Shown here in pieces: positions 42,401-50,299 of a stretch of DNA of 64,000 bases. Where the stretch lies: assembly GCF_017308975.1 (NCBI RefSeq), contig NZ_JADWPD010000001.1, positions 535,612 through 599,611 of the forward strand, written 5' to 3'. The stretch's first letter is position 1. Every line of letters begins with the position of its first letter. Under the pieces are notes generated by a model. It saw only the letters and a program-made list of their open reading frames with translations. It made no database searches and was not told the origin of the DNA. This DNA is from Amycolatopsis sp. MtRt-6. GTDB taxonomy: Bacteria; Actinomycetota; Actinomycetes; Mycobacteriales; Pseudonocardiaceae. A program made the translations under genes and the position numbers.

Positions 42401-44237
42401 GGCCCCGTCGGGAGCCGACGGCCAGCAGGCCGCCGCGGTCCACCCGGGCGCCGCCGGTCAGGAGGCCGCGGTCCGCCCTGGCGCTGGCGGGCAGGCCGCC
42501 GATGGGCGAGCCATCGGCGGACGAACCGGTCAGCAGACCGCGCCCACCTCGCCCACCGGCTGCAGCCAAACCCTCGACGGCACCCTTGCTCCCGGCGCCT
42601 CCCGCGACTTCACCTGCACCACGACCGCCCCGGCCGACGACGTCACGTGGGCCTTCCGGATCGTTGCCACCCCGCCCGTGGGCCCGGACGTCACCGCCGA
42701 TGCCGACGTCGGCGTCGATGTCATCCATCCCGCTCTTGCGATCAGCCGGGTCGTCGAGCCTGCCGTCGTGCACGCCGACGACACCGTGACCTCGACCATC
42801 ACCGTCACCAACACCGGTGACAGCGCCCTCCACGACGTCACCGTTGTCGACGAGCGAGCGCGGGACTGCGCCAAATCCCTGGGCCGCCTTGAACCGCAGG
42901 CGAAACACACCTACAGCTGCACCCAGATCGCCGGGGAAACCGACTTCGTCGCCGCCGCCCACGCCACCGGTACCGACGCCACCGATCGTCCGGTGACCGC
43001 CTCCGCCGGCGCCGGCGTCGACGTCATCCATCCCGCCATCTCCGTCACCAACGACGCCTCACCCACGCGTGTTCGCCAAGGCGACACCGTCACGTTCACC
43101 CTCGTCGTCACCAACACCGGCGATGTCCCGTTGACCGATGTGTCCCTTGTGGACAGCCGCACTCCGGCGTGCGCTCAGTCCATCGGCACCCTCCTTCCCG
43201 GCGCCCGGCAGCGCCACTCCTGCAAAGTAGACGCCGGCACCGACAGTTTCGTGAGCTCTGCCACCGCAACTGGCACCGATCCGGTGAAACGCCAGGTCAG
43301 CGCGACCGACGACGCCCAATACACCGTCCTGCACCCCGCCCTCCAGCTCGCCCAGGACATCCACGGCGGCCCCTTCCGCCAAGGCGACACCGTCACCGCC
43401 ACCCTCACCGTCACCAACACCGGCGACGTCCCGCTGACCGCCGTCAACGTCCGAAGCGAGTCCTGTGAAAAGACCTTCGACCAGCTCGAAGCCGGTGCCA
43501 AGCAGCAGTTCGACTGCACGACGACCGCCCCGGCCGACGACGCGGTGCGCACCGTCAAGGCGACGGCGGATGCCCCGGCCGGCCCGCCGCTCACGACGAC
43601 CGACAGCGACAAGATCGACGTCATCCACCCCGCCGTGCAGCTCACCATCGACGCGACGCCCAAGACAGTCCGCGCCGGCGACGACGTCACTTTCACCGTC
43701 ACCGCGCGCAACACCGGCGACGTCCCGCTGACCGCAGTGTCCGTTGTGGACGCACAAACCGCCTGTGCGAAGAAGTTCGACATCGTCGAAACCGGAGCGG
43801 TGCTGACCTACACCTGCACCCGCAAAGCACCCGGTGACGACTTCGCGCAAGCCGTCGAGATCACCGGAATTGATCCGACCGGTCGCACGGTGCAATCAAC
43901 CGGTGACGCGAAAGCCGACGTCATCCACCCCGGGATCGCCGTGATGAAAGACGCGGCACCCTACGAAGTCCGGGAAGGCGACACCGTCACGTTTTCGATC
44001 CTGGTCAAGAACACCGGCGACGTCCCGCTCGCCGACGTGAGCGTCGTCGACGACCACACGCCGTCGTGTGCGCGCACCGTGCCCGAACTGGCCGTGGACG
44101 CCGAAATTTCTTACACCTGCACAACGGTCGCCGGAAAAGTTGGCTTCACCGGCAAAGCAACCGCCACCGGTCAAGACCCGACCCGGCGTCCGGTGAGTGC
44201 TTCCGGCGAGTCGGCGTTCGTCGTCCGAATAGGCTGA
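39459..44237 (+). CDS. Giant secreted protein with 11 DUF11-like repeats
   Basis: About 1592 residues. A signal peptide (RPLRPIFVLALVFLASALVPAAGAAAG) is followed by an N-terminal beta domain (about 30-360; GYDAVVYGDFVYAGNGVL, VFARLNWAGSL, a pattern of actinobacterial surface proteins) and eleven repeats of about 105 residues. Each repeat has an xVTNTGDVPLT block and a CAK.LG.L.PGA...YTCT block whose two Cys may form a disulfide, and ends D-V-I-H-P-A. Repeat 6 is split by a Gly/Ala/Gln-rich insert. No LPxTG, membrane segment or anchor is seen at the C-terminus. The likely role is an extended adhesin or surface fibre. GGAGG lies 9 bases before the GTG at 39459. Confidence 0.88.
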   Translation: MPLPERPLRPIFVLALVFLASALVPAAGAAAGPPFAVGYDAVVYGDFVYAGNGVLRCPVAADGAPAGGTVATPAACANTADRKDTLDNDDFFMQWADVDADPGTFDSASASVGVPPGAQVVFARLNWAGSLTCGDRAVPPPGTPAKQNVRLSVGSAEPVDIAPSGYAEEGSHYSALADVTSRFASVPPAFDVTVGNVWTPKGFDCAGGWSLALVYAYPERNADYAPNKRKVVVYDGHLRQTAGAPAAETTITGFRAAAADAHLGVTAYDGDWGASGDQFLVDGAPAAEPATGGTSNFFISNAENAAAPGAKNNFSVDAKAFNVDSIPAGATSAKLGVVTSGDTVLAQNLAFSVPVPELQIAVRPNQPKVHAGEPVTFAVVVTNPGDVPAAGVEVADPAVPECAKPLGTLAPRQTVSYTCTGTAPPDDFTNTAKATGTSALGDALDGVASARVDVLHPALGMTKTADRPAYRAGEVATFTIKVTNTGDTGLSGLQVADPKTPSCALTGALAPGETRTTTCTAKAPIADGVNTATAVATDELGKQVTARADAPAPTIAPAVEVTKTADPPVIHAGDAVTWTVVVRNTGDSPLAPVKVTDDTTSACSRTFAGLAAGATQTYTCTANPSRTTTTQVTATGTDLAGRPVAATASATVTVITPALALTAAAASAIARAGDPITFTMTVANAGDAPLTEVAVTDGLPACAKAIGALAPGGTVTYTCTAPAPPDDLATTATATGKDQLGRTVKVTDDATVDVIHPAVSLAVRATPAQVREGDTVTWTITAANTGDVPLTEVAVADDQVPACAKRLGALQPGAQQEYTCTTTAGATGITNKPTATATDPTARPVTSAAEAAFTVQHPAVAVTAEATGGPFREGDKVPFRITLRNTGDVPLTGLRVSDTQATAARALGGPAAGPAGAGGQPASGQLAGQPGTGGQTTGGQAAALQAPGQQAPSMRATGGPTGQPGTGGQAVAPPGAGSQAVAPSGADGQQAAAVHPGAAGQEAAVRPGAGGQAADGRAIGGRTGQQTAPTSPTGCSQTLDGTLAPGASRDFTCTTTAPADDVTWAFRIVATPPVGPDVTADADVGVDVIHPALAISRVVEPAVVHADDTVTSTITVTNTGDSALHDVTVVDERARDCAKSLGRLEPQAKHTYSCTQIAGETDFVAAAHATGTDATDRPVTASAGAGVDVIHPAISVTNDASPTRVRQGDTVTFTLVVTNTGDVPLTDVSLVDSRTPACAQSIGTLLPGARQRHSCKVDAGTDSFVSSATATGTDPVKRQVSATDDAQYTVLHPALQLAQDIHGGPFRQGDTVTATLTVTNTGDVPLTAVNVRSESCEKTFDQLEAGAKQQFDCTTTAPADDAVRTVKATADAPAGPPLTTTDSDKIDVIHPAVQLTIDATPKTVRAGDDVTFTVTARNTGDVPLTAVSVVDAQTACAKKFDIVETGAVLTYTCTRKAPGDDFAQAVEITGIDPTGRTVQSTGDAKADVIHPGIAVMKDAAPYEVREGDTVTFSILVKNTGDVPLADVSVVDDHTPSCARTVPELAVDAEISYTCTTVAGKVGFTGKATATGQDPTRRPVSASGESAFVVRIG
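42165..42555 (+). other. Gly/Ala/Gln-rich low-complexity insert in repeat 6
   Basis: About 128 residues (about 903-1031 of the protein) of GGQxA, GQPGTGGQ, GQQA-type sequence split a single DUF11-like repeat between its VxDTQ strand and its CSQTL...LAPGA block. On DNA it is built from short imperfect repeats such as CTGGCACGGGCGGGCA, found twice. Confidence 0.8.
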
Positions 44238-44337
44238 ACGGAGCAACGCGGGAGCGTCCGATTGCCGCGAAATCCATGCCTGTCGCCGACGGGAAATGTG
44301 ACCAGTGCGTTCGTAGGGTTCTCGTTGTAATTGTTCC

Positions 44338-45087
44338 GTGATACGTTCCTGCGCCGTGTCCCCCATTGGTGAACGTGCGCACGTGGTGATGGTGTCACTC
44401 AGTGTGCTGCTCGGCGTTTTTTCCGCCGCCGCAGGCACCTGGATGGCTACCGCCGAAGGAAACACCGCCGAGCTCGGCGCCGCGGCGCTCGTCCTGCCGA
44501 ACGCGCCCGCCGGCGCCGGCAGCGGCAGCGGAACCGACCTCGCCGGCGGCCAGGTCCAGACCACTACCCCCGGTCAGCCCGGCGCGCCCACGACCTCGGC
44601 CCCCGCCCCGGTGACGACGTCCAGCGCGGCACCCACGCCGACCGAGACTTCCGCCGCGCCGCAACAGTCGCCGTCCGAAGCTCCGGCGCCCAGCACCAAG
44701 GCCGCGGCCCGCGTCGCCCCTTCGGCCGCCGCCCAGGTCATCACGCTGGTCAACGACGAGCGGGCGAAGGCCGGCTGTGCCCCGCTGGTGGAGGAATCGC
44801 ACGTCACGAAGGCCGCGCAGGACTACAGCGAACAGATGTCGGCCGAGAACTTCTTCTCCCACACCAGTCCCGACGGCACGACGTTCGATCAGCGCATCAA
44901 GAACGCCGGCTACCCGAAGCCGGGCGCGGAGAACATCGCGCGCGGGCAGACGTCCGCGGCGCAGGTCATGGAGTCCTGGATGAACTCCGAAGGCCACCGC
45001 GCCAACATCCTGAACTGCTCGCTCAAGAAGATCGGTGTCGGCGTCACCACCGCGGGCTGGTACTGGGTCCAGAACTTCGGATACTGA
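44338..45087 (+). CDS. Secreted CAP-domain (SCP/PR1-like) protein
   Basis: Up to 249 residues. A hydrophobic N-terminal segment (VVMVSLSVLLGVFSAAAGTWMA) is followed by a Thr/Pro/Ala-rich linker and a CAP domain from about residue 130. It has VITLVNDERAKAGCAPL, NFFSHTSPDGTTFDQRI, GAENIARGQ and WMNSEGHRANILNCSLKKIGVG. Start uncertain: GTG 44338, GTG 44356 or ATG 44389; no clear ribosome site. CAP proteins are extracellular with diverse roles. It follows the giant repeat protein on the same strand and may share the cell surface with it. Confidence 0.88.
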   Translation: MIRSCAVSPIGERAHVVMVSLSVLLGVFSAAAGTWMATAEGNTAELGAAALVLPNAPAGAGSGSGTDLAGGQVQTTTPGQPGAPTTSAPAPVTTSSAAPTPTETSAAPQQSPSEAPAPSTKAAARVAPSAAAQVITLVNDERAKAGCAPLVEESHVTKAAQDYSEQMSAENFFSHTSPDGTTFDQRIKNAGYPKPGAENIARGQTSAAQVMESWMNSEGHRANILNCSLKKIGVGVTTAGWYWVQNFGY

Positions 45088-45103
45088 GAGGTACTGAGGG
45101 AAG

Positions 45104-46102
45104 CTACTTGCTCCACCGTTCGGCGATGTCGCCGTAGCGCGCCAGCACCGTCGCCCGCAGCTCCGGATCAGACCGCGGCACCGGCTCGATGAACACCTCG
45201 GTGACGTCGTGGAACGTCTCCGTCAGCTCGGCCGCGAGCCGGACGCACGCGCGTTCGACGTCCGCGGCGCCGAGCGAGTCGTCGAAGTCCACGCGGGTGC
45301 AGACCAGCACCTGGTCGGTGCCCATCAGCATGGTCTGCAGGTCGACGACGGCCTCGATCTCCGGCGCGCTGTCCAGGTGGTCGCGGACGCCGCGGACCAG
45401 CAGCGGGTCGGCCTGGCGCCCGACGAGCAGGCCGCGGTTGGTGCGGCCGAGCAGGTAGGCGACGCAGGCGAGCAGCAGGCCGATGGCGATCGACGCGATG
45501 CCGTCCCAGACCTCGGAGCCGGTGAGCTGGTGCAGCCCGATGCCGCCGAACGCGAGCAGCAGGCCGATCAGCGCGGCCGAGTCCTCGAACAGGACCGTCT
45601 TCGGCGTCGGGTCGTCGATGAGCCGCAGGTAGGTCCACAGCGAGCGGTTCTCCGCGCGGGACTCCCGCACGACCTGGCGCACTGCCTGCAGCCACGACGT
45701 GCTCTCGAGCACGAACGCCACGGCGAGGACGATGTAGCTGAGCAGCGACGTGCTCTGCGCCTCGCCGTGCCCGAACAGCGTCGAGACACCCTCGTAGAGC
45801 GCGAACATCGCACCCGAGGCGAAGATCGAGACCGCCGCGAGCAGCGACCAGAAGTACCGCTCCTTGCCGTAGCCGAAGGGGTGCACGCGGTCGGCCGGGC
45901 GCTCCGAGCGCTTCAACGCCGTCAGCAGCAGGACCTCGGTGATCGTGTCGGCCACCGAGTGCGCGGCTTCGGACAACATCGCGCCCGAGCCGGTCAGGAC
46001 GCCCGCGATCAGCTTCATGATGGCGATCGCCAGGTTCACCCCGCCGGCGAGCAGGACGGTCAGGGTGCTTTCGCCGCCGGAGTTCCCGGGTTCCTCGCTC
46101 AC
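45104..46102 (-). CDS. Cation diffusion facilitator transporter
   Basis: A 332-residue CDF protein with six membrane segments. MLSEAAHSVADTITEVLLL holds the metal-site His/Asp of TM2, VHPFGYGKERYFWSLLAAV the family motif, and FEDSAALIGLLLAFGGIGLHQLTG the TM5 site. A C-terminal cytoplasmic domain (about 235-325) senses metal. It exports a divalent cation by proton antiport; the metal is not evident. GTG start, 17 bases after the DUF742 gene, so the two are probably one transcript. Confidence 0.9.
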   Translation of the reverse strand: MSEEPGNSGGESTLTVLLAGGVNLAIAIMKLIAGVLTGSGAMLSEAAHSVADTITEVLLLTALKRSERPADRVHPFGYGKERYFWSLLAAVSIFASGAMFALYEGVSTLFGHGEAQSTSLLSYIVLAVAFVLESTSWLQAVRQVVRESRAENRSLWTYLRLIDDPTPKTVLFEDSAALIGLLLAFGGIGLHQLTGSEVWDGIASIAIGLLLACVAYLLGRTNRGLLVGRQADPLLVRGVRDHLDSAPEIEAVVDLQTMLMGTDQVLVCTRVDFDDSLGAADVERACVRLAAELTETFHDVTEVFIEPVPRSDPELRATVLARYGDIAERWSK

Positions 46103-46119
46103 GCTGGTGAGCGTAGTGC

Positions 46120-46551
46120 TCAGAGGCGCTGCAGGCCGCTCAGAACGCGTTCCATGAGCGCCATCGCGGGCCGGCCGTCGGCGCCCGGACGGCTGTCGTG
46201 GATGGTGACCAGGCCCTGCTCGGCCATGTCGTCCAGCAGGACGCGCACGACGCCGAGCGGCACGCTCAGCGTGGCCGCGACCTCGGCGACCGACCGCGGG
46301 TGCAGGCACAGCGAGTGCACCGAACGGAACTCACCGGTCACCCGGGCGCCGTCCCAGTGCGCGCCGGCCCGTGTCGAGACCATCGCTTCGATCGCGAGGT
46401 GGCGCCGCGACTGCGTCCGGCCACGGGTGAGGACGTACGGGCGCACGAGCGTGCGCTGCGTGGGCACGTAGTCCTGGGCGAGCCGGATGTCGTCCGGGAT
46501 GGGGTGCAGGGCGTGTCGGCCGGTCGTGGTGGTCCGCCGGTCCTCGGCCAT
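46120..46551 (-). CDS. DUF742 protein
   Basis: A 143-residue protein. VRPYVLTRGRTQSRRHLAIEAMVST and HRPRSVAEVAATLSVPLGVVRVLLDDMAEQGLVTIH-like blocks identify DUF742, a winged-helix-like domain. In Streptomyces it is the third gene of conservons (sensor kinase, roadblock, DUF742, small GTPase). Here the other conservon genes are absent, and it lies upstream of a CDF transporter. Confidence 0.88.
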   Translation of the reverse strand: MAEDRRTTTTGRHALHPIPDDIRLAQDYVPTQRTLVRPYVLTRGRTQSRRHLAIEAMVSTRAGAHWDGARVTGEFRSVHSLCLHPRSVAEVAATLSVPLGVVRVLLDDMAEQGLVTIHDSRPGADGRPAMALMERVLSGLQRL

Positions 46552-46825
46552 TCGTGCCGCCCCCTGTTTCCGTGATCGTCAAAGGTGCCCTCGCTGGCAA
46601 CGGCGGCGGCGAGGAAAGGCCAGGATACGCCGCTTGTCCAGGGTTCTGACCGTCGTTTGTCCTTGACTCGATGGGCCAATTCAGTGATTATCATGAACAT
46701 TTTTCAGGAAAACGATTACCGCGAAGAAGTCCCAGCTAGCGGACCCGAAGTCAAGGGTGCGACCGGTGACAACGGGTAGCGGAATGGCTACGAGGTCACC
46801 AATTCCCTGAAACTTTCGGACCATG
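46552..46825. other. Intergenic region upstream of DUF742
   Basis: 274 bases without a supported gene. An A/T-rich island (46670-46730) holds TGATTATCA (46685-46693), a quasi-palindrome that faintly resembles Fur-type half sites, next to ATGAACATTTTTCAGG. It probably contains the promoter of the DUF742-CDF transcript. Confidence 0.45.
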
Positions 46826-46862
46826 AAAAACGGCCCCGGCCAGGAAGTCCTGACCGGGGCCG
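46826..46862 (-). terminator. Intrinsic terminator of etfD
   Basis: CGGCCCCGG(t)CAGGA with its complement (one mismatch pair), followed on the minus strand by TTTTT. It starts 20 bases past the etfD stop. Confidence 0.92.
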
Positions 46863-46881
46863 CGCGTTCTCGACAACCGTG

Positions 46882-49095
46882 TCACTCCTCCGCGAGTGAC
46901 GGCGCTCCGAGCGCGATCGGCTTCGGTTCCGGCTTGCGCTTGACCGACTCCAGCAGCATCTGCGCGACGTCGACGATCTCGACCTTCTCGCTCGCCGTGC
47001 CGTCGCTCTGGCGCGCGGTCAGGCCGTCGTTCAGCATCACCTTGCAGAACGGGCAGCCGGTGGCGATCTTCGACGGCGCGGTGCCGAGCGCCTCGTCGAC
47101 GCGCTCGACGTTGATTCGCTTGCCGATCTTCTCTTCCATCCACATCCGCGCGCCGCCGGCTCCGCAGCACATCGACTTGTCGCCGTGCCGCGGCATCTCG
47201 CGCAGCTGCGCGCCGGTCGCGCCGACGAGCTCGCGCGGCGCCTCGTACACCTTGTTGTGGCGGCCGAGGTAGCACGGGTCGTGGTAGGTGACGTCCTCGG
47301 CGACCGGCGCCACCGGCACCAGCTGCTTCTCCCGCACCAGGCGGTTCAGCAGCTGCGTGTGGTGCACGACGTCGAACTGGCCGCCCAGCTCCGGGTACTC
47401 GTTGGCGAGCGTGTTGAAGCAGTGCGCGCAGGTCACGACGACCTTGCGGGCCTTGCGCTCGCGGCCCTCGAACACCGAGTTCAGCACCTCGACGTTCTGC
47501 TGGGCGAGCATCTGGAACAGGAACTCGTTGCCGGCGCGGCGGGCCGGGTCACCGGTGCAGGACTCCTCCGAGCCGAGCACGGTGTACTTGACGCCGGCCA
47601 TGTGCAGCAGCTCCGCGACCGCGCGCGTCGTCTTCTTGGCGCGGTCCTCGAACGCGCCGGCGCAGCCGACCCAGAACAGGTACTCCGCGTCGCCGAGGTC
47701 GCCGTCGAACACCGGGACCTCGAAGTCGAGGTCCTCGGTCCAGGCCAGCCGGTCCTTGGCGTTCTGGCCCCACGGGTTGCCCTTGTTCTCCAGGTTCTTG
47801 AACATGCCGTTCAGCTCGCTGGGGAACGCCGACTCGATCATCACCTGGTAGCGGCGCATGTCGACGATGTGGTCGACGTGCTCGATGTCGACCGGGCACT
47901 GCTCGACGCAGGCGCCGCAGCTGGTGCAGGACCAGAGGACGTCCGGGTCGATGACGCCGCCGTCGTCGCCGATCAGGGCCTTCTGCGACTCGGCGATGGC
48001 GAGGACGTCGATCCCGGCGTACATGTTGTCGCCGGACAGCCCGATCTCGTCGCCCGCCATGTCGCGCTTGCCGCCGGCCAGCAGGTACGGCGCCTTCGCG
48101 TAGGCGTGGTCACGCAGCTGCGTGATGACCAGCTTCGGCGACAGCGGCTTGCCGGTGTTCCACGCCGGGCACTGCTCCTGGCAGCGGCCGCACTCGGTGC
48201 ACGTCGAGAAGTCCAGCCAGCCCTTCCAGCTGAAGTCCTCGATCTTGCCGACGCCGAAGGTGTCCTCGTCGGGGTCGGCTTCCTCGAGGTCGAGGACCTT
48301 GCCGCCGCTCATCATCGGCTTGAGCGCGCCGAGGGCGACGCCGCCGTCGGCCTCGCGCTTGAAGTAGATGTTGAAGAAGGCACTGAAGCGGTGCCACGCG
48401 ATGCCCATGGTCATCGTGCGCGCGACGACGATCAGCCAGACCGTGGCGCTCATCAGCTTGACGAACGCGAAGATCGTCACCAGGTTCGGGCTCGCCGGCA
48501 GGAGCTCGCCGATCGGGTTCGAGACGAAGGCGGCCCAGGTCGGCGTCTCGTGCGCGCCCAGCGCGGCCTTCGCGGCGCGGACGCCGATGATGCCGATGCC
48601 CTCGACGAGCACGACGGCCTCGATGAAGTACGCCCATTTGAAGTTCGAGCCCTGGAAGCGGCTCTGGCGGTCGGCGCGGCGCGGGTGGTTGCGCTGCCGG
48701 ATCGCCATCAGCACCAGGATGCCGACGATCGTGCCGAGCCCGAGCAGCTCCATGAGCAGCTGGAACGGCGGGAAGTCGTCGAGGATCGGCCAGCCCCACG
48801 TCGGCACGAAGACCTCGCCGTAGGCCTCGAACAGGGCGAGCGAGCCGAGCAGGAAGCCCCACATGACCAGCCAGTGGGCGGGGCCGACGCTGCGCTTGCG
48901 GTTCATCCGCGTGTGCGCGGCGAACTCCTTGATCAGCGTTTTCATGCGCGCCGTGAACGGCCCGTTGCGCGTCGAGTCGGGCTGGCCGAGGCGGATCACC
49001 CGCACGAAACGGGCGATCGTCGCGGCGAACATGCCCCACGCGACGACGCCGAGGACGACGGCGATGCCGCCCAGCGTCAGTTGGAGAGCGCCCAT
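46882..49095 (-). CDS. etfD: EtfD-type membrane iron-sulfur oxidoreductase
   Basis: A 737-residue protein. The N-terminal part has several membrane segments (LTLGGIAVVLGVVAWGMFAATI, HWLVMWGFLLGSLALF). Two 4Fe-4S motifs follow, CTECGRCQEQCP and CTSCGACVEQCP, and then two CCG domains (FWVGCAGAFEDR...ESCTGDP; CAHCFNTL; HDPCYLGRHN; MCCGAGGARMWMEE). This order matches Rv0338c/EtfD of mycobacteria, which takes electrons from ETF and passes them to menaquinone during beta-oxidation. The ATG at 49095 is chosen for its distance to GAAAGG. A TTAC-N6-GTAA operator lies 59 bases upstream. Confidence 0.92.
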   Translation of the reverse strand: MGALQLTLGGIAVVLGVVAWGMFAATIARFVRVIRLGQPDSTRNGPFTARMKTLIKEFAAHTRMNRKRSVGPAHWLVMWGFLLGSLALFEAYGEVFVPTWGWPILDDFPPFQLLMELLGLGTIVGILVLMAIRQRNHPRRADRQSRFQGSNFKWAYFIEAVVLVEGIGIIGVRAAKAALGAHETPTWAAFVSNPIGELLPASPNLVTIFAFVKLMSATVWLIVVARTMTMGIAWHRFSAFFNIYFKREADGGVALGALKPMMSGGKVLDLEEADPDEDTFGVGKIEDFSWKGWLDFSTCTECGRCQEQCPAWNTGKPLSPKLVITQLRDHAYAKAPYLLAGGKRDMAGDEIGLSGDNMYAGIDVLAIAESQKALIGDDGGVIDPDVLWSCTSCGACVEQCPVDIEHVDHIVDMRRYQVMIESAFPSELNGMFKNLENKGNPWGQNAKDRLAWTEDLDFEVPVFDGDLGDAEYLFWVGCAGAFEDRAKKTTRAVAELLHMAGVKYTVLGSEESCTGDPARRAGNEFLFQMLAQQNVEVLNSVFEGRERKARKVVVTCAHCFNTLANEYPELGGQFDVVHHTQLLNRLVREKQLVPVAPVAEDVTYHDPCYLGRHNKVYEAPRELVGATGAQLREMPRHGDKSMCCGAGGARMWMEEKIGKRINVERVDEALGTAPSKIATGCPFCKVMLNDGLTARQSDGTASEKVEIVDVAQMLLESVKRKPEPKPIALGAPSLAEE

Positions 49096-49153
49096 CGTTC
49101 GGGTGCCTTTCGTCCGGATCAAAACTGTGGTGGTGCCGGGAGACTAACCTTCC

Positions 49154-49167
49154 TTACTGATGAGTAA
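49154..49167. promoter_or_regulatory. TTAC-N6-GTAA operator between etfD and TetR gene
   Basis: TTACTGATGAGTAA, a perfect 5+5 palindrome with a 4-base centre. The same architecture occurs twice before fadE5. It is a good candidate site for the divergent TetR regulator. Confidence 0.65.
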
Positions 49168-49249
49168 CCCGTTGAGTGGCCTTAAGTCCCACCGATGTGG
49201 TGTACGTCGCTCTTTGTTTTGGGACGATCGTTCAGGTAGTTTTCACCCT

Positions 49250-49813
49250 ATGGTGAAGCTGCAAGTGGACGGCCGGAAGGCGCGCGGCGAGAAGCGGCGC
49301 GCCGAGCTCATCGAGGCCACGCTGCGGATCATCGAGCGTGACGGCGTCGCGGGCGTCACCCACCGGACGGTCGCGGCCGAGGCCGGCGTGCCCACGACGT
49401 CGACGACCTACCACTTCTCGTCGCTGGACGACCTGCTGGTCGCGACCCTCATCTCGTGCGCCCGCGACATGGCGACCGAGGTCTACTGGATGATCGACCG
49501 GGCCCGGTCCCGCGGCTCCCGCGGCGCCGAGGAGGTCGCGGCCCTGCTCGCCGAGGCGCTCGGCCCGCGGCGGGGGCGCACGATGGCGGAGTACGAGCTC
49601 TACCTGCTCGCCGCGCGGAAGCCCGAGCTGCGCCCGGCCGCCCGGCGCTGGCTGGACGTCCTGACGTCGATGGTCCGCCACGACGACGAGGTGGCGTTCC
49701 GGGTCTTCCTCGCCGGCATCGACGGCCTGCTCATCCAGGGCCTGATCGACGACGAGCCGCCGTCGGCCGAGGAGCTGCGGCCGGTGGTGGACTACCTGCT
49801 GAAACCGCGTTGA
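49250..49813 (+). CDS. TetR-family regulator
   Basis: A 187-residue repressor. RRAELIEATLRIIERDGVAGVTHRTVAAEAGVPTTSTTYHFSSLDDLLVATL is the helix-turn-helix; the rest is the ligand domain (DUF-type TetR C-terminal). It is divergent from etfD with a palindrome between, so it probably represses etfD and possibly fadE5, with an acyl-CoA as inducer; this is inference. ATG 49250, with GTG 49253 possible. Confidence 0.9.
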   Translation: MVKLQVDGRKARGEKRRAELIEATLRIIERDGVAGVTHRTVAAEAGVPTTSTTYHFSSLDDLLVATLISCARDMATEVYWMIDRARSRGSRGAEEVAALLAEALGPRRGRTMAEYELYLLAARKPELRPAARRWLDVLTSMVRHDDEVAFRVFLAGIDGLLIQGLIDDEPPSAEELRPVVDYLLKPR

Positions 49814-49834
49814 CGGCTGTCTTAGTTTCGGATC

Positions 49835-50272
49835 ATGCGGATCTTCGGTGACTTCGAGCTCGACGACGACCGGACGCGGCTGGACCTCGACGTGGTGTGG
49901 AAGTTCCTCTCGACCGAGGCCTACTGGGGCCGCTGGCGCACGCGTGAGCAGGTCGAAGCCGCGATCGACGGCTCGTGGCGGGTCGTCGGCGCCTACCGCG
50001 GCGGCTCGATGGCCGGGTTCGCCCGCGCGTTCTCCGACGGCGTCTCGTCCGCCTACCTCGCCGATGTCTTCGTCGTCGGCTCCGCCCGCGGCAGCGGCCT
50101 CGGAAAGGAGATCGTGCGGGAGATGATCGACAACGGTCCCGGCGCGCAGTTCCGCTGGATGCTCCACACCGCCGACGCGCACGGGCTGTACCGGCAGTTC
50201 GGCTTCGCCGAGCACACCAAGGGCCACTACCTGGAGCGCGAGGGGCCCAACGCGGGGAACTTCGTGAAGTGA
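49835..50272 (+). CDS. GNAT acetyltransferase
   Basis: A 145-residue protein. YLADVFVVGSARGSGLGKEIVREMID has the acetyl-CoA loop (RGSGLGK), and HGLYRQFGFAEHTKGHYLER is the usual end. It belongs to the group of small GNATs with an N-terminal W-x-x-R segment (TEAYWGRWRTREQV). Target unknown. Follows the TetR gene by 21 bases on the same strand. Confidence 0.9.
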   Translation: MRIFGDFELDDDRTRLDLDVVWKFLSTEAYWGRWRTREQVEAAIDGSWRVVGAYRGGSMAGFARAFSDGVSSAYLADVFVVGSARGSGLGKEIVREMIDNGPGAQFRWMLHTADAHGLYRQFGFAEHTKGHYLEREGPNAGNFVK

Positions 50273-50299
50273 CGCCGCGCCGGGCCCGCCCCGGGTGAC

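Noticed and set aside
39330..43031. A 1233-residue open frame on the minus strand opposite the giant repeat gene
   Set aside because: It mirrors the repeat structure of the plus-strand gene, has Arg/Gly/Val-rich composition without any domain, and is a product of GC-rich codon bias.
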